Shown here piece by piece: positions 24,022 to 32,699 of a DNA stretch of 64,000 nucleotides. Position numbers and translations under genes: made by a program. The DNA is from Erythrobacter oryzae. GTDB taxonomy: Bacteria > Pseudomonadota > Alphaproteobacteria > Sphingomonadales > Sphingomonadaceae. The DNA is taken from positions 372,001 through 436,000 of the forward strand of contig NZ_JASCXI010000003.1 in NCBI RefSeq assembly GCF_030271515.1, written 5' to 3'. Every line of letters starts with the position of its first letter. Position 1 is the first letter of the stretch. Below the pieces are notes generated by a model, which saw nothing but the letters and a program-made list of their open reading frames with translations, did no database searches and was not told where the DNA came from.

Positions 24022-25161
24022 CTACCTCTCCGGATAAAGCTCCAGCACGTCGGCTGCTTGTTGCAGCATCGGTGGGCGCTCGGCGGAGTCGGAGTGGCCG
24101 AGGCGCACCAGCGTCACCTGCTGGCTCGGCGAGACCAGCACATATTGGCCCATGTGGCCGATCAGGCTGAACAGGCTCTGCGGCGCGCGGTCGGGGAAGA
24201 GGGGGTGCTCCTCGCCACCGGGCCGCGGGCGGTTGAGCCAGGTCTGGAAGCCGTAGTGCGGACTGCGCGGGGAGGGCGTCACCATCGCCTCGACCCAGCG
24301 GATCGGCACCAGCTGCTCGCCGCCCGGCGCGCGGCCCTTGCGGCGCAGGAACTCGCCGAACTTGGCCCAGTCGCGCGCGGTGGCGTGCATCAGCGAGCCG
24401 CCGATGAGGGTGCCCGACGCGTCGAACTCGGGCACCATGCTGGTCATGCCGAGCGGGCCGAACAGCCGCTGGTGGAGGTAATCGGCCACCGCCTTGCGCC
24501 GCGCCTCGGGCTTGTCGCTGGTGGTCAGCGCGCGCGCCGCGACGTCGGCGAGGATGACGCTGGTGTTGCTCGAATATTCGAACTGCTTGCCGGGCTCGGC
24601 CTCGAGCGGCTGCTCCTCGGCCCACTTGGCCATGTTGTCGCGCCCGTCGAGGAACAGCATCCTGACCTCGGACGATTCATAAGGCGGGTCGCCCGACTCG
24701 GTGTGGCGCAGGCCGCTGCGCATCTGGAGCAGATGGCGCAAGGTGATCTCGCCGCGCGGATCGCCCTGGCGCTGCCACAGGGGCACGGGGGCGGGGGCGT
24801 CGAGGGCCAGCAGGCCGTCGGAGACCAGCATCCCGATCAGCACGCCGGTGACGGTTTTGGCCATCGACCAGCTGATGAAGCGTGTGTCCTTGCTGTAGCC
24901 CGGACCATAGCGCTCGGCCGCGATCTTGCCGTTCGCCATCAGCACCACCGCGCGGGTTTCGCCGAGGCCGGGCTTGGTGAAGAGGTCGTCGATCTCGCGC
25001 GCCAACTTGTCCCTGGGCGCGCCTGCGTCCTTGGTGACGGCGGCCTTGGCTTCGTCGGTGAGCGGGGCCTCGGCCACCGGCGCCGCGCCGCAACTTGCGA
25101 GCATCAGGAGGGCTGGCGCGAGAGGAAGGGCGCGGTTAAGGACGGCGGCTCGGAGGGTCAT
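24022..25161 (-). CDS. Serine hydrolase lipoprotein, class C beta-lactamase/esterase family
   Basis: A 379-residue exported protein of the penicillin-binding/6-aminohexanoate-hydrolase group. Seen: a lipoprotein signal peptide with lipobox LLMLASC, the nucleophile motif SMAK (near 98), YSSN (near 194), the tyrosine acid/base motif, and a C-terminal HMGQYVLVSPSQQ in place of KTG. It likely hydrolyses esters, amides or D-amino-acid peptides in the periplasm. The ATG at 25161 is preferred because it gives a normal signal peptide. It is divergent from the small membrane protein at 25197. Confidence 0.87.
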   Translation of the reverse strand: MTLRAAVLNRALPLAPALLMLASCGAAPVAEAPLTDEAKAAVTKDAGAPRDKLAREIDDLFTKPGLGETRAVVLMANGKIAAERYGPGYSKDTRFISWSMAKTVTGVLIGMLVSDGLLALDAPAPVPLWQRQGDPRGEITLRHLLQMRSGLRHTESGDPPYESSEVRMLFLDGRDNMAKWAEEQPLEAEPGKQFEYSSNTSVILADVAARALTTSDKPEARRKAVADYLHQRLFGPLGMTSMVPEFDASGTLIGGSLMHATARDWAKFGEFLRRKGRAPGGEQLVPIRWVEAMVTPSPRSPHYGFQTWLNRPRPGGEEHPLFPDRAPQSLFSLIGHMGQYVLVSPSQQVTLVRLGHSDSAERPPMLQQAADVLELYPER

Positions 25162-25196
25162 CGCGCCCTCATTCCCCGAAGCATGAAGGCTTGGCA

Positions 25197-25550
25197 ATGG
25201 CGAAATCACCCGCTCCCGCAGGCAGACGCGCGCGCAGGCGCTGGGGGCTGTGGGTGCTCGCGATCATCGCGGCGCTGGTGGGCGGGGCGGCCCTCGCTTT
25301 CCGCACCGAGATCGCGGGCTATGGCAGCGTTTCGGCGGCCTATTCGGCGCGCGTGGCGTGCTCGTGCCGCTTCGTCGCGGGCCGGCCGCTGGAGGACTGC
25401 AAGAAGGACAAGCTCGCAGGGATGGAGGCCGTGACGCTGGTCGAGGATGGCGAGAGCAAGAGCGTCACCGCGCGCTTCCCGCTGGTCGCCAGCGCGACGG
25501 CGACCTACCGCGAGGGCTATGGCTGCGTGCTGGAGCCCTACGAGAGTTAG
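25197..25550 (+). CDS. Small membrane-anchored protein, function unknown
   Basis: 117 residues. A basic N-terminus (to about 17) precedes one membrane helix ([20 protein letters not shown]), with the rest outside. The external part has four cysteines (ACSCRF, EDCKKD, GYGCVLE), which suggests disulfides. I do not recognise the family. It is divergent from the serine-hydrolase lipoprotein with only 35 bases between the start codons, so the two may be coregulated and act together. Its last four bases overlap the convergent mnmA. Confidence 0.7.
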   Translation: MAKSPAPAGRRARRRWGLWVLAIIAALVGGAALAFRTEIAGYGSVSAAYSARVACSCRFVAGRPLEDCKKDKLAGMEAVTLVEDGESKSVTARFPLVASATATYREGYGCVLEPYES

Positions 25551-26716
25551 GCTTCAATCTTTTCGGTGCTGCCGATCCAGCCGCCGCCGACCACGCGGCC
25601 GTCCGCATAGATCACCGCCGCCTGCCCGGGGGCGACGCCGAATTCGGGCTCGGCGAAGCGGATCGTCACCGGCGCGCCGTCGCCCAGCGTGCCTTCGAGC
25701 GTTACCGGCACTGGCTTGGCGAGGCTCCTGACCTTGGCGGTCAGCGGGGCATCCGGCAAAGGCCCGATGCGGTTGGTCTCGGTGAGATGCGCGGCGCTCA
25801 CCGCCAGCATCCGCTTGGGGCCGACGCGGACTTCGCGCGAGGGGGCGTCGAGGCCGATCACGTAGAGCGGCTCGGGCTGGCCGCCGATCTCGAGGCCCTT
25901 CCTCTGGCCCACGGTGAAGTGGACGATGCCCTTGTGTTCGCCCAGCTTCTCGCCGGTCGCGGCGTGGACGATCGCGCCGGGCGCTGCACCTTCGGGCCGC
26001 ACCTTGGTGACGATCTTGGCGTAGTTCCCGTCGGGCACGAAGCAGATGTCCTGCGAATCCGGCTTGGCGGCGTTCCTCAGGCCTGCCGCCTCGGCCAGCG
26101 CGCGAACCTGCGGCTTGGGCATTCCGCCCAAGGGAAAGCGCAGGTATTCGAGCTGCGCCTCGGTGGTGCCATAGAGAAAATAAGACTGGTCTCGCGCCGG
26201 ATCGAAGGCGCGGTGGAGCTCGACCCCTTCGGCACCCATCACGCGGCGGACATAGTGGCCGGTCGCAAGGCAATCCGCCCCCAGCTCGCGCGCCATGCGG
26301 AACAGGTCGGTGAACTTGGGGCCCATGTTGCAGCGGATGCAGGGGACCGGCGTGCGGCCCGCGAGATATTCGTCGGCGAACTGCTCGACCACTTCCTCGC
26401 GAAAAGCGCTTTCGTGGTCGAAGACATAGTGCGCGATCCCCAGCCGGTCAGCCACGGCGCGCGCGTCGCGGATGTCGTCGCCGGCGCAGCACGCGCCCTT
26501 GCGGCCCGTGGCGGCGCCATAGTCATAGAGCTGGAGCGTGATCCCGATCACCTCCGCCCCGCTGGCATGGGCGAGCGCGGCGACCACCGAGGAATCGACC
26601 CCGCCGCTCATGGCGACGACGATGCGGCACGCCGAGGCCGCGCGCGGCAGATCGAACAGCGCGGCGGCGTCTTCCGGGGCCATCAGGCCGGGCTCGAGGG
26701 TGGCAGGCGTGGTCAT
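25547..26716 (-). CDS. mnmA: tRNA-specific 2-thiouridylase
   Basis: A 389-residue enzyme that thiolates U34 of Lys, Glu and Gln tRNAs. Seen: the PP-loop [12 protein letters not shown], the first catalytic cysteine in TPVPCIRCN, the second in [20 protein letters not shown], and [13 protein letters not shown]. The N-terminal extension of about 30 residues before the PP-loop is common in alphaproteobacteria. It stands alone, converging on the small membrane protein. Confidence 0.97.
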   Translation of the reverse strand: MTTPATLEPGLMAPEDAAALFDLPRAASACRIVVAMSGGVDSSVVAALAHASGAEVIGITLQLYDYGAATGRKGACCAGDDIRDARAVADRLGIAHYVFDHESAFREEVVEQFADEYLAGRTPVPCIRCNMGPKFTDLFRMARELGADCLATGHYVRRVMGAEGVELHRAFDPARDQSYFLYGTTEAQLEYLRFPLGGMPKPQVRALAEAAGLRNAAKPDSQDICFVPDGNYAKIVTKVRPEGAAPGAIVHAATGEKLGEHKGIVHFTVGQRKGLEIGGQPEPLYVIGLDAPSREVRVGPKRMLAVSAAHLTETNRIGPLPDAPLTAKVRSLAKPVPVTLEGTLGDGAPVTIRFAEPEFGVAPGQAAVIYADGRVVGGGWIGSTEKIEA

Positions 26717-26806
26717 GGGGCGGCGCGCATATAGCGATGCGTCCCCCCTTGCGCCAGTGGGGGCAATCTTGCCGCCCCGGCCCGCGCTATTCCTAAGCCG
26801 GGGTAA

Positions 26807-27301
26807 ATGGCGACTTTACCGGATTTTGACGCACTCGGGTTATCAAAGGGGGTGATGTTCGAGAAAGCCAACCCCAGTCTTGTGCGCGCCGATGCGCCTT
26901 CCGGCGGGCTCTCCGCCGAGGAGCGGGCGCTGCTGCGCGCTGCGGCCAAGGGCGGCGGGGCGGAGCGATTCGCCCCGCGTCAGGCGCGCCGCAACGGCGA
27001 GGCACTGCGGGCGATGGAATGGAGCGAGCTGACCGCAAGGCTCAACGCCGCGCGCGATCTCAGGCTGTTGCTGCGCACCGAGAATCAGGCCCCGATCGAG
27101 GCGGCCGCCGCCAGCTTCGGGGATGCCGCGGCCAGTTATTTCGCCCTTCTCGAAGATAGCGAACCTCCCGTTAACCCTGATGCTTTAGGGCAATCTAAAC
27201 CTCAGGGTGCGATGGTCGATGCGGCCCAAGCAAATCGCCCGGAGAATGCGAATGGAACCCGTTCGGACGCGCCCCGCGGCGCTGCGAGAGACATGCGATG
27301 A
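26807..27301 (+). CDS. Hypothetical protein translationally coupled to sciP
   Basis: A 164-residue soluble protein that I do not recognise. It is Ala/Arg-rich and mostly helical, with a central conserved-looking segment [22 protein letters not shown] and a low-complexity tail (from about 125) rich in Asn, Pro and Gln. No signal peptide or membrane helix is visible. Its stop overlaps the sciP start (ATGA at 27298-27301), so the two are made together and it may act with SciP or simply set its translation level. Confidence 0.75.
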   Translation: MATLPDFDALGLSKGVMFEKANPSLVRADAPSGGLSAEERALLRAAAKGGGAERFAPRQARRNGEALRAMEWSELTARLNAARDLRLLLRTENQAPIEAAAASFGDAAASYFALLEDSEPPVNPDALGQSKPQGAMVDAAQANRPENANGTRSDAPRGAARDMR

Positions 27302-27597
27302 TTGAGAATCAGGACTTCCGCCCCGCGCAGGTGATCGGCCCCCTCGGCGAGCCGCTGACCCTTGCCGACCTGCCGTCGCCCGACACCAAGCGGTGGGTGG
27401 TGCGGCGCAAGGCCGAAGTGGTGGCTGCCGTCAACGGCGGATTGCTGACGCTCGACGAGGCGCTGGCACGCTATGGCCTGACGCTCGAGGAGTTCGCCTC
27501 GTGGCAGCGCGCGGTCGACCGTTCGGGGATGCACGGGCTGCGCGTCACCAAGATCCAGCACTACCGCGATCTCTACGAGCGCCAGCTCAAGTACTGA
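27298..27597 (+). CDS. sciP: CtrA inhibitor SciP (DUF1153)
   Basis: A 99-residue DNA-binding protein of the DUF1153 family. In Caulobacter SciP binds CtrA-activated promoters and blocks recruitment of RNA polymerase by CtrA early in the cell cycle. Seen: LPSPDTKRWVVRRKAEVVAAVNGGLLTLDEALARYGLTLEEFASW, a compact HTH, then KIQHYRD. Length is typical. Translation is coupled to the upstream hypothetical gene, and no separate promoter is evident. Confidence 0.94.
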   Translation: MIENQDFRPAQVIGPLGEPLTLADLPSPDTKRWVVRRKAEVVAAVNGGLLTLDEALARYGLTLEEFASWQRAVDRSGMHGLRVTKIQHYRDLYERQLKY

Positions 27598-27624
27598 GGC
27601 CCGAAAGCCACAATCGGCCCCCCT

Positions 27625-27661
27625 GACGGCCCGCTTCGCCCGCAAGGCGTAGCGGGCCGTC
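27625..27661 (+). terminator. Hairpin after sciP
   Basis: GACGGCCCGCT (27625-27635) and AGCGGGCCGTC (27651-27661) form an 11-pair stem, and the loop holds its own CGCC/GGCG pair. No T run follows, so it is either a weak intrinsic terminator or an mRNA 3' end. Confidence 0.6.
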
Positions 27662-27758
27662 GCCGATTCGCGGCACCTTTCCGCCTGTCCTTCGTCTAGA
27701 CGGGAAGTCATCGGTCGAAGCGCGGATTGCGGGCAAGCCCATGACAATCTATCAGGCG

Positions 27759-27792
27759 TTGCACTTGGTGACTTATACGAGTAATACACTCG
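27759..27792 (+). promoter_or_regulatory. Sigma-70 promoter with overlapping inverted repeat for the RND operon
   Basis: TTGCAC (27759-27764), a 17-base spacer and TAATAC (27782-27787) make a strong promoter about 70 bases before the adaptor gene. CGAGT (27778-27782) and ACTCG (27788-27792) flank the -10, so a dimeric repressor could cover it. No regulator gene is adjacent. Confidence 0.65.
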
Positions 27793-27862
27793 GGCCGGGA
27801 AATTGGCAGGCTTCGGGCTGCACGGGGCTCCGGGCATTTCGGCCCCGGGTGAAGGAATGGCG

Positions 27863-29053
27863 ATGAATTACGAGACGACGATCAAGGCCGAGGCCGCCGA
27901 CGGGGTGACGACGGATTTTACCGGCGCGCGCAGTCTTGCCGCGCCCGCCATCCCGCGCTGGCTGATTGTCGGCGGGCTCGGCGTGTTCGGGCTGCTGCTG
28001 GCGGTCGCGCTGTGGTTCGCTCTGGCGGGCGGCGAGCCCGTGCCGGTCGATGACGACAATTCGCAGGCCCCTGCGGTCACCGTGGTGGCGCCCGGCATGA
28101 CCATGGTCACCGGCGAGATCGAGGCCCCCGGCACGCTCGCCGCGCGCCGCCCCATGCCGGTCGGCGTGGTCGGCGAGGGCGGGCAGGTGGTGCGCGTCAC
28201 GGTCGATGCGGGCGACTGGGTGCAGCAGGGCCAGGTGCTGGCGGTGATCGACCGCTCGGTGCAGGTCCAGCAGGCCGAGGCGCAGGCCGCACAGATCCAG
28301 GTCGCGCGCGCCGATGCCAACCTTGCCCAGGCGAACCTCGACCGCGCGCTCCAGCTGGTCGCGCGCGGCTTCGTCTCCAAGGCCGATGTCGATCGCCTGA
28401 CCGCGACCCGCGATGCCGCGGCCGCGCGCGTCAAGGTCGCCGAAGCGCAGCTGCGCGAACAGCGCGCGCGCAACCAGCGGCTCAACATCGTCGCGCCCGC
28501 GACCGGCTATGTCCTTGCCCGCGCGGTCGAGCCCGGGCAGACCGTCGGCGCGGGCACCCCGGCGCTGTTCACCATCGCCAGCGGCGGCGAGATGGAGATG
28601 CTCGCGCAGCTTTCGGAAGAGCAGCTTTCCAAGATGTCGGTCGGCACGGTCGCGCGCATCACGCCGACCGGTTCGGACCAGACCTTCGAGGGTCAGGTGT
28701 GGCAGATCGCCCCGACCATCGACCAGCAGACCCGGCAGGGCACCGCGCGCATCGCGCTGGCCTTCAACCCGGCGCTGCGCCCCGGCGGCTTTGCCACCGC
28801 GCGCATCAACTCCGGCAGCTTCCGCGCCACCGTGGTTCCCCAGAGCGCGGTGCTGGCCGATTCCAAGGGCAGCTTCGTCTACGTCGTGGGCGACGACAAG
28901 AAGGCCACCCGCCGCAGCGTCAAGACCGGCGCGGTCACCGCCGAGGGCATCGCCATCATCGAGGGCCTTACCGGCTCGGAGAAGGTGGTGCTGCGCGCCG
29001 GCGGGTTCCTGAACCCGGGCGAAACGGTCAACCCGCAGCTTCAGAAGAAATAA
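27863..29053 (+). CDS. RND efflux periplasmic adaptor (membrane fusion protein)
   Basis: A 396-residue adaptor that links an inner-membrane RND pump to an outer-membrane channel. Seen: a cytosolic N-terminus, one membrane helix (about 35-58, WLIVGGLGVFGLLLAVALWF), a lipoyl/barrel-sandwich half (GEGGQVVRVTVDAGDWV), an alpha-hairpin (about 130-200), the second half (RLNIVAPATGYV), then beta-barrel and membrane-proximal domains. The anchor is a helix rather than a lipid. The ATG at 27863 is preferred because GAAGGA lies six bases before it; an earlier ATG is at 27857. It is followed by the permease. Confidence 0.92.
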   Translation: MNYETTIKAEAADGVTTDFTGARSLAAPAIPRWLIVGGLGVFGLLLAVALWFALAGGEPVPVDDDNSQAPAVTVVAPGMTMVTGEIEAPGTLAARRPMPVGVVGEGGQVVRVTVDAGDWVQQGQVLAVIDRSVQVQQAEAQAAQIQVARADANLAQANLDRALQLVARGFVSKADVDRLTATRDAAAARVKVAEAQLREQRARNQRLNIVAPATGYVLARAVEPGQTVGAGTPALFTIASGGEMEMLAQLSEEQLSKMSVGTVARITPTGSDQTFEGQVWQIAPTIDQQTRQGTARIALAFNPALRPGGFATARINSGSFRATVVPQSAVLADSKGSFVYVVGDDKKATRRSVKTGAVTAEGIAIIEGLTGSEKVVLRAGGFLNPGETVNPQLQKK

Positions 29054-29128
29054 GGCGCCCATCCCGCGCGGGGGCTTCCGCGTATCTGGCAGGCACTCCG
29101 CGACAGGCGCAAAACAGGCAGGATTTTC

Positions 29129-32100
29129 ATGGCACTTCGCGACATTTCGGCCTGGTCGATCCGCAACCCGGTGATTCCGCTGGTGTTCTTCACCGGGCTG
29201 CTGTTCGCGGGGATCGTCAGCTTCATGCGGATGGATGTCACCAACAACCCGGACATCGAATTTCCCGGCGTGATCGTCCTCATCGCCCAGCCCGGCGCCT
29301 CCCCGACCGAGATCGAGAACCAGATCACCCAGCGCGTCGAAAGCGCGGTGCGTTCGATCGCCGGGGTCAACTCGATCCAGTCGACGGCGCGCGAGGGCAG
29401 CTCGCAGACCTTCGTCGAATTCGAGATCGGCACCGACATCATCGAAGCAGTCAACGAGGTCGAGACCGCGATCGACAGTGTGCGCGGCTCGCTGCCCGAC
29501 GGCATCCTCGAGCCGCAGGTCAACAAGGTCAACGTGGTGGGCGAACCGATCGGCTATGTCGGGGTCGAAGCCAACGACATGACGCTCGAGCAATTGAGCT
29601 GGTTCGTGGACGATACCGTGGCCAAGCGGCTGCTGAAGATCCCCGGCATGGCGGAAGTGCAGCGCATCGGCGGGGTCGACCGGCAGATCGAGGTGATCCT
29701 CGATCCCACCCGGATGCAGTCCTTCGGGGTCACCGCCTCGCAGATCAATGCGGCGCTGCGCCAGACCAATCTCGACGCGGCGGGCGGCCTTGCAGAGGTC
29801 GGCGGTACGCGCCAGTCGCTGCGGGTGCTCGGCAATTCGGACACCGCCTACCAGCTTTCGCAGACGCAGATCCAGCTGGGCGGCGGACGCTCGGTGCGGC
29901 TGGCCGACATCTCCACGGTGCGTGACGGCTATTCCGAGCGCACCTCGATCAGCGAAGTGAACGGCAAGGAGGTCGTCAACTTCCTGATGAACCGCGCGCG
30001 CGGGGCATCGGACCTGACGGTCTATGAAGCCGCGCTGGCGGAGATGGACAAGATCGAGAAGGAGAATCCCGGGGTCAAGTTCATCAAGTTCTCGACCAGC
30101 ACCAACTATACGCGCGGCCAGTACAAGTCCTCGATGTGGGCGCTGGTCGAGGGCGCGGTGCTCGCGGTGGTCGTGGTGTTCATCTTCCTGCGCGACTGGC
30201 GCGCCACCGCAATCAGCGCGGTCGCGATCCCGCTGTCCGCCATCCCGACCTTCTGGTTCATGGATCTGCTCGGGTTCAACCTCAACTTCCTCTCGCTGCT
30301 CGCGCTGGCGCTGGTGGCCGGCGTGCTGGTCGACGATGCGATCGTAGAGATCGAGAACATCGTGCGCCACATGCGCATGGGCAAAAGCGCCTATCAGGCG
30401 AGTATCGACGCGGCCGACGAGATCGGCCTGCCGGTGGTCGCGACCAGTTTCTGCATCGTCGCGGTGTTCCTCCCCGTCGGCCTGATGCCGGGCGTGTCGG
30501 GCCAGTTCTTCCAGAACTTCGGGATCACCGTGGTGGTCGCGGTGCTGATGTCGCTGGCCGTCGCGCGCATGGTCACGCCGCTGATGGCGGCCTATTTCCT
30601 CAAGGCCCACGGCGAGGCCGAGCATGGCGGCGGGCGCTGGATCCAAGCCTATATGCGGGTGCTGGCCTGGACGCTCGACACCGGCAAGATGGCCGCGCGC
30701 CGCGCCGGGCTCAACGGCTCGGGCAACCGCTTCTTCTATGTCGCCGGCCTGCTGCTGACCGTCATCGTGCTGCTGTTCGTTTCGGCGGCGGCGATGTTCG
30801 AACTGGCGAACGGCAGCTTCAGCGGCGGCGCGTGGAAGGGCCTCCTCGGGCTCGGCATCCACACGCAGATCGCCGCGGCGCTCGAGCCCGACACGAATAC
30901 CCTGCTCAACCAGATCGTCGCCAAGGTGTTCGAGGTGGTGATCGTGCTCACCATCTCGGCGGCGTCCTTCCTGGCCGCCTTCTTCGTCTTCAAGGCGTTC
31001 GAGATGCTGGCGGGCATGGGCAGCGGGTTCCGGCGCGGCATGCGCTGGCTGACCGCGCGGTTCTACGACCACCGCATCTGGATGCTCGGCATCGGCTGGT
31101 TCTCGTTCCTGGTGACGATCCTGCTGTTCGGCCAGATTCCGGGCCAGTTCCAGCCGAACATCGACGACGAGGACAGCCGCGTCGAGATCGAGCTTGTGCC
31201 GGGCACCACCCTTGCCCGGACCAAGGAGGTCGTCAACGCCGTCGCCGATCGCTTGCGGCAGGAGCCGGAAGTGGAGCGGATTCTCGAGCGCATCCGGCTG
31301 GGTGAGACCTCGTCGGTGTTCCTGAAGCTGCGCGACGATCGTGCGCGGTCCTCGATCGAGTTCGAGCGCGAGCTCGCCCCGGTGCTGGCCGCGATCCCCG
31401 ATGCGCGCGTGCGCTTCCAGTCGCAGTCCGGCGGGTTCGGCTCGGGCCGCGACATGACCGTGATGCTGGCGGGCTCGGATCCGGTGCTGCTGGAGAAGAC
31501 CGCGACCCAGCTGGTCGAGGAGATGAAGGGCCTCAAGTCCCTCGTCGCCCCGCGCATCAGCGCCGATCTCAACCGTCCGGAAATCATCATCACCCCGCGC
31601 ACCAAGATCGCCGCTGAGCTGGGCGTCACCACCGCTGCGCTCTCGCAGACGATCCGCATCGCGACGCTGGGCGAGATCGAGCAGAACGCGGCGCGCTTCT
31701 CGCTCTCGGACCGTCAGATTCCGATCGTGGTGCGCCTGTCGCAGGAATCGCGGACCGACTTCCGCACCATCGAGAACCTGCCGGTGCCCACCGCCAATGG
31801 CGGCTCGGTGCCGCTCAGCCGCGTTGCCGACATCACCTTCGGTTCGGGCCCGACCGCGATCCAGCGCTACAACCAGAACCGCCGTGTGCTGGTCGGGGCG
31901 GACCTCGCCTCGGGCGTGCTCAAGGGCGAGGCGCAGGCGCAGATCGATGCGCTGCCGGTGCTTCAGGACCTGCCCCTTGGCGTGATCCGCGACGTGGTGG
32001 GCGAGGAGGAATGGCAGCGCGAGCTGGTGCAGAACCTCATCATCGCGATTGCGGCGGGCGTGCTGCTGGTGTTCGCGGTGCTGGTGCTGCTCTACAAGCG

Positions 32101-32653
32101 CCTGATGAGCCCGCTGGTCAACATGACCTCGCTCGCGCTCGCGCCGCTCGGCGGCATCCTGCTGATCTGGCTGCTCGGCCAGCCCAATTCGATGCCGGTC
32201 TATATCGGCATCCTGCTGCTGCTGGGCATCGTCTCGAAGAACTCGATCCTGCTGATCGACTTCGCGATCGAGGAGATGAACAAGGGCATCCCCAAGCTCG
32301 AGGCGATCATGGACGCCGGGCACAAGCGCGCCCAGCCGATCATCATGACCACGGTGGCGATGACCGCCGGGATGGTGCCGGTGGCGCTCTCGCTCGAGGG
32401 CGACGGGGCGTGGCGTCAGCCGATGGGCATTGTGGTGATCGGCGGGCTGGTGCTCTCGACCCTGCTGACGCTGCTGATCGTGCCTGCGGGCTTCAGCCTT
32501 GCCGACAGCTTCGAGAAGCGCGTCGGCCCGTGGCTGCGCGCGCGCCTGCTGACCTACAAGCCGGGCGACGAGAAGCGTCCGCTGGGCGCGGCCGATCAGC
32601 CGTTCCCCGGCCTCGCCAAGCTCCCGCCGCACGGACATGAACCGGCCGAGTGA
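29129..32653 (+). CDS. RND efflux permease, HAE1/AcrB-like, with central insertion
   Basis: A 1174-residue proton-driven pump subunit, about 120-140 longer than AcrB-type proteins. Seen: the N-terminal helix and first porter half, helix 4 with the proton-relay pair in LVDDAIVEIENI (Asp402/Asp403), and the second half starting about 643, ending with helices 8-12 (GIVSKNSILLIDFAIEEMNKG). Between the halves, residues about 530-640 hold an extra segment with two more hydrophobic helices (FFYVAGLLLTVIVLLF and VFEVVIVLTISAASFLAAFF), giving about 14. No outer-membrane channel gene is adjacent. The substrate is unknown. Confidence 0.93.
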   Translation: MALRDISAWSIRNPVIPLVFFTGLLFAGIVSFMRMDVTNNPDIEFPGVIVLIAQPGASPTEIENQITQRVESAVRSIAGVNSIQSTAREGSSQTFVEFEIGTDIIEAVNEVETAIDSVRGSLPDGILEPQVNKVNVVGEPIGYVGVEANDMTLEQLSWFVDDTVAKRLLKIPGMAEVQRIGGVDRQIEVILDPTRMQSFGVTASQINAALRQTNLDAAGGLAEVGGTRQSLRVLGNSDTAYQLSQTQIQLGGGRSVRLADISTVRDGYSERTSISEVNGKEVVNFLMNRARGASDLTVYEAALAEMDKIEKENPGVKFIKFSTSTNYTRGQYKSSMWALVEGAVLAVVVVFIFLRDWRATAISAVAIPLSAIPTFWFMDLLGFNLNFLSLLALALVAGVLVDDAIVEIENIVRHMRMGKSAYQASIDAADEIGLPVVATSFCIVAVFLPVGLMPGVSGQFFQNFGITVVVAVLMSLAVARMVTPLMAAYFLKAHGEAEHGGGRWIQAYMRVLAWTLDTGKMAARRAGLNGSGNRFFYVAGLLLTVIVLLFVSAAAMFELANGSFSGGAWKGLLGLGIHTQIAAALEPDTNTLLNQIVAKVFEVVIVLTISAASFLAAFFVFKAFEMLAGMGSGFRRGMRWLTARFYDHRIWMLGIGWFSFLVTILLFGQIPGQFQPNIDDEDSRVEIELVPGTTLARTKEVVNAVADRLRQEPEVERILERIRLGETSSVFLKLRDDRARSSIEFERELAPVLAAIPDARVRFQSQSGGFGSGRDMTVMLAGSDPVLLEKTATQLVEEMKGLKSLVAPRISADLNRPEIIITPRTKIAAELGVTTAALSQTIRIATLGEIEQNAARFSLSDRQIPIVVRLSQESRTDFRTIENLPVPTANGGSVPLSRVADITFGSGPTAIQRYNQNRRVLVGADLASGVLKGEAQAQIDALPVLQDLPLGVIRDVVGEEEWQRELVQNLIIAIAAGVLLVFAVLVLLYKRLMSPLVNMTSLALAPLGGILLIWLLGQPNSMPVYIGILLLLGIVSKNSILLIDFAIEEMNKGIPKLEAIMDAGHKRAQPIIMTTVAMTAGMVPVALSLEGDGAWRQPMGIVVIGGLVLSTLLTLLIVPAGFSLADSFEKRVGPWLRARLLTYKPGDEKRPLGAADQPFPGLAKLPPHGHEPAE

Positions 32654-32699
32654 TCAAAAGGTGCTGACGCGGCGGCGTGAGGCGCGCTAAGGCTCGTAC

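Noticed and set aside
27773..32638. Very long minus-strand open frame (about 1620 codons) opposite the RND genes
   Set aside because: It lies wholly antisense to two well-recognised genes, is extremely His/Arg/Asp-rich and matches no fold; it arises from high GC at third codon positions.
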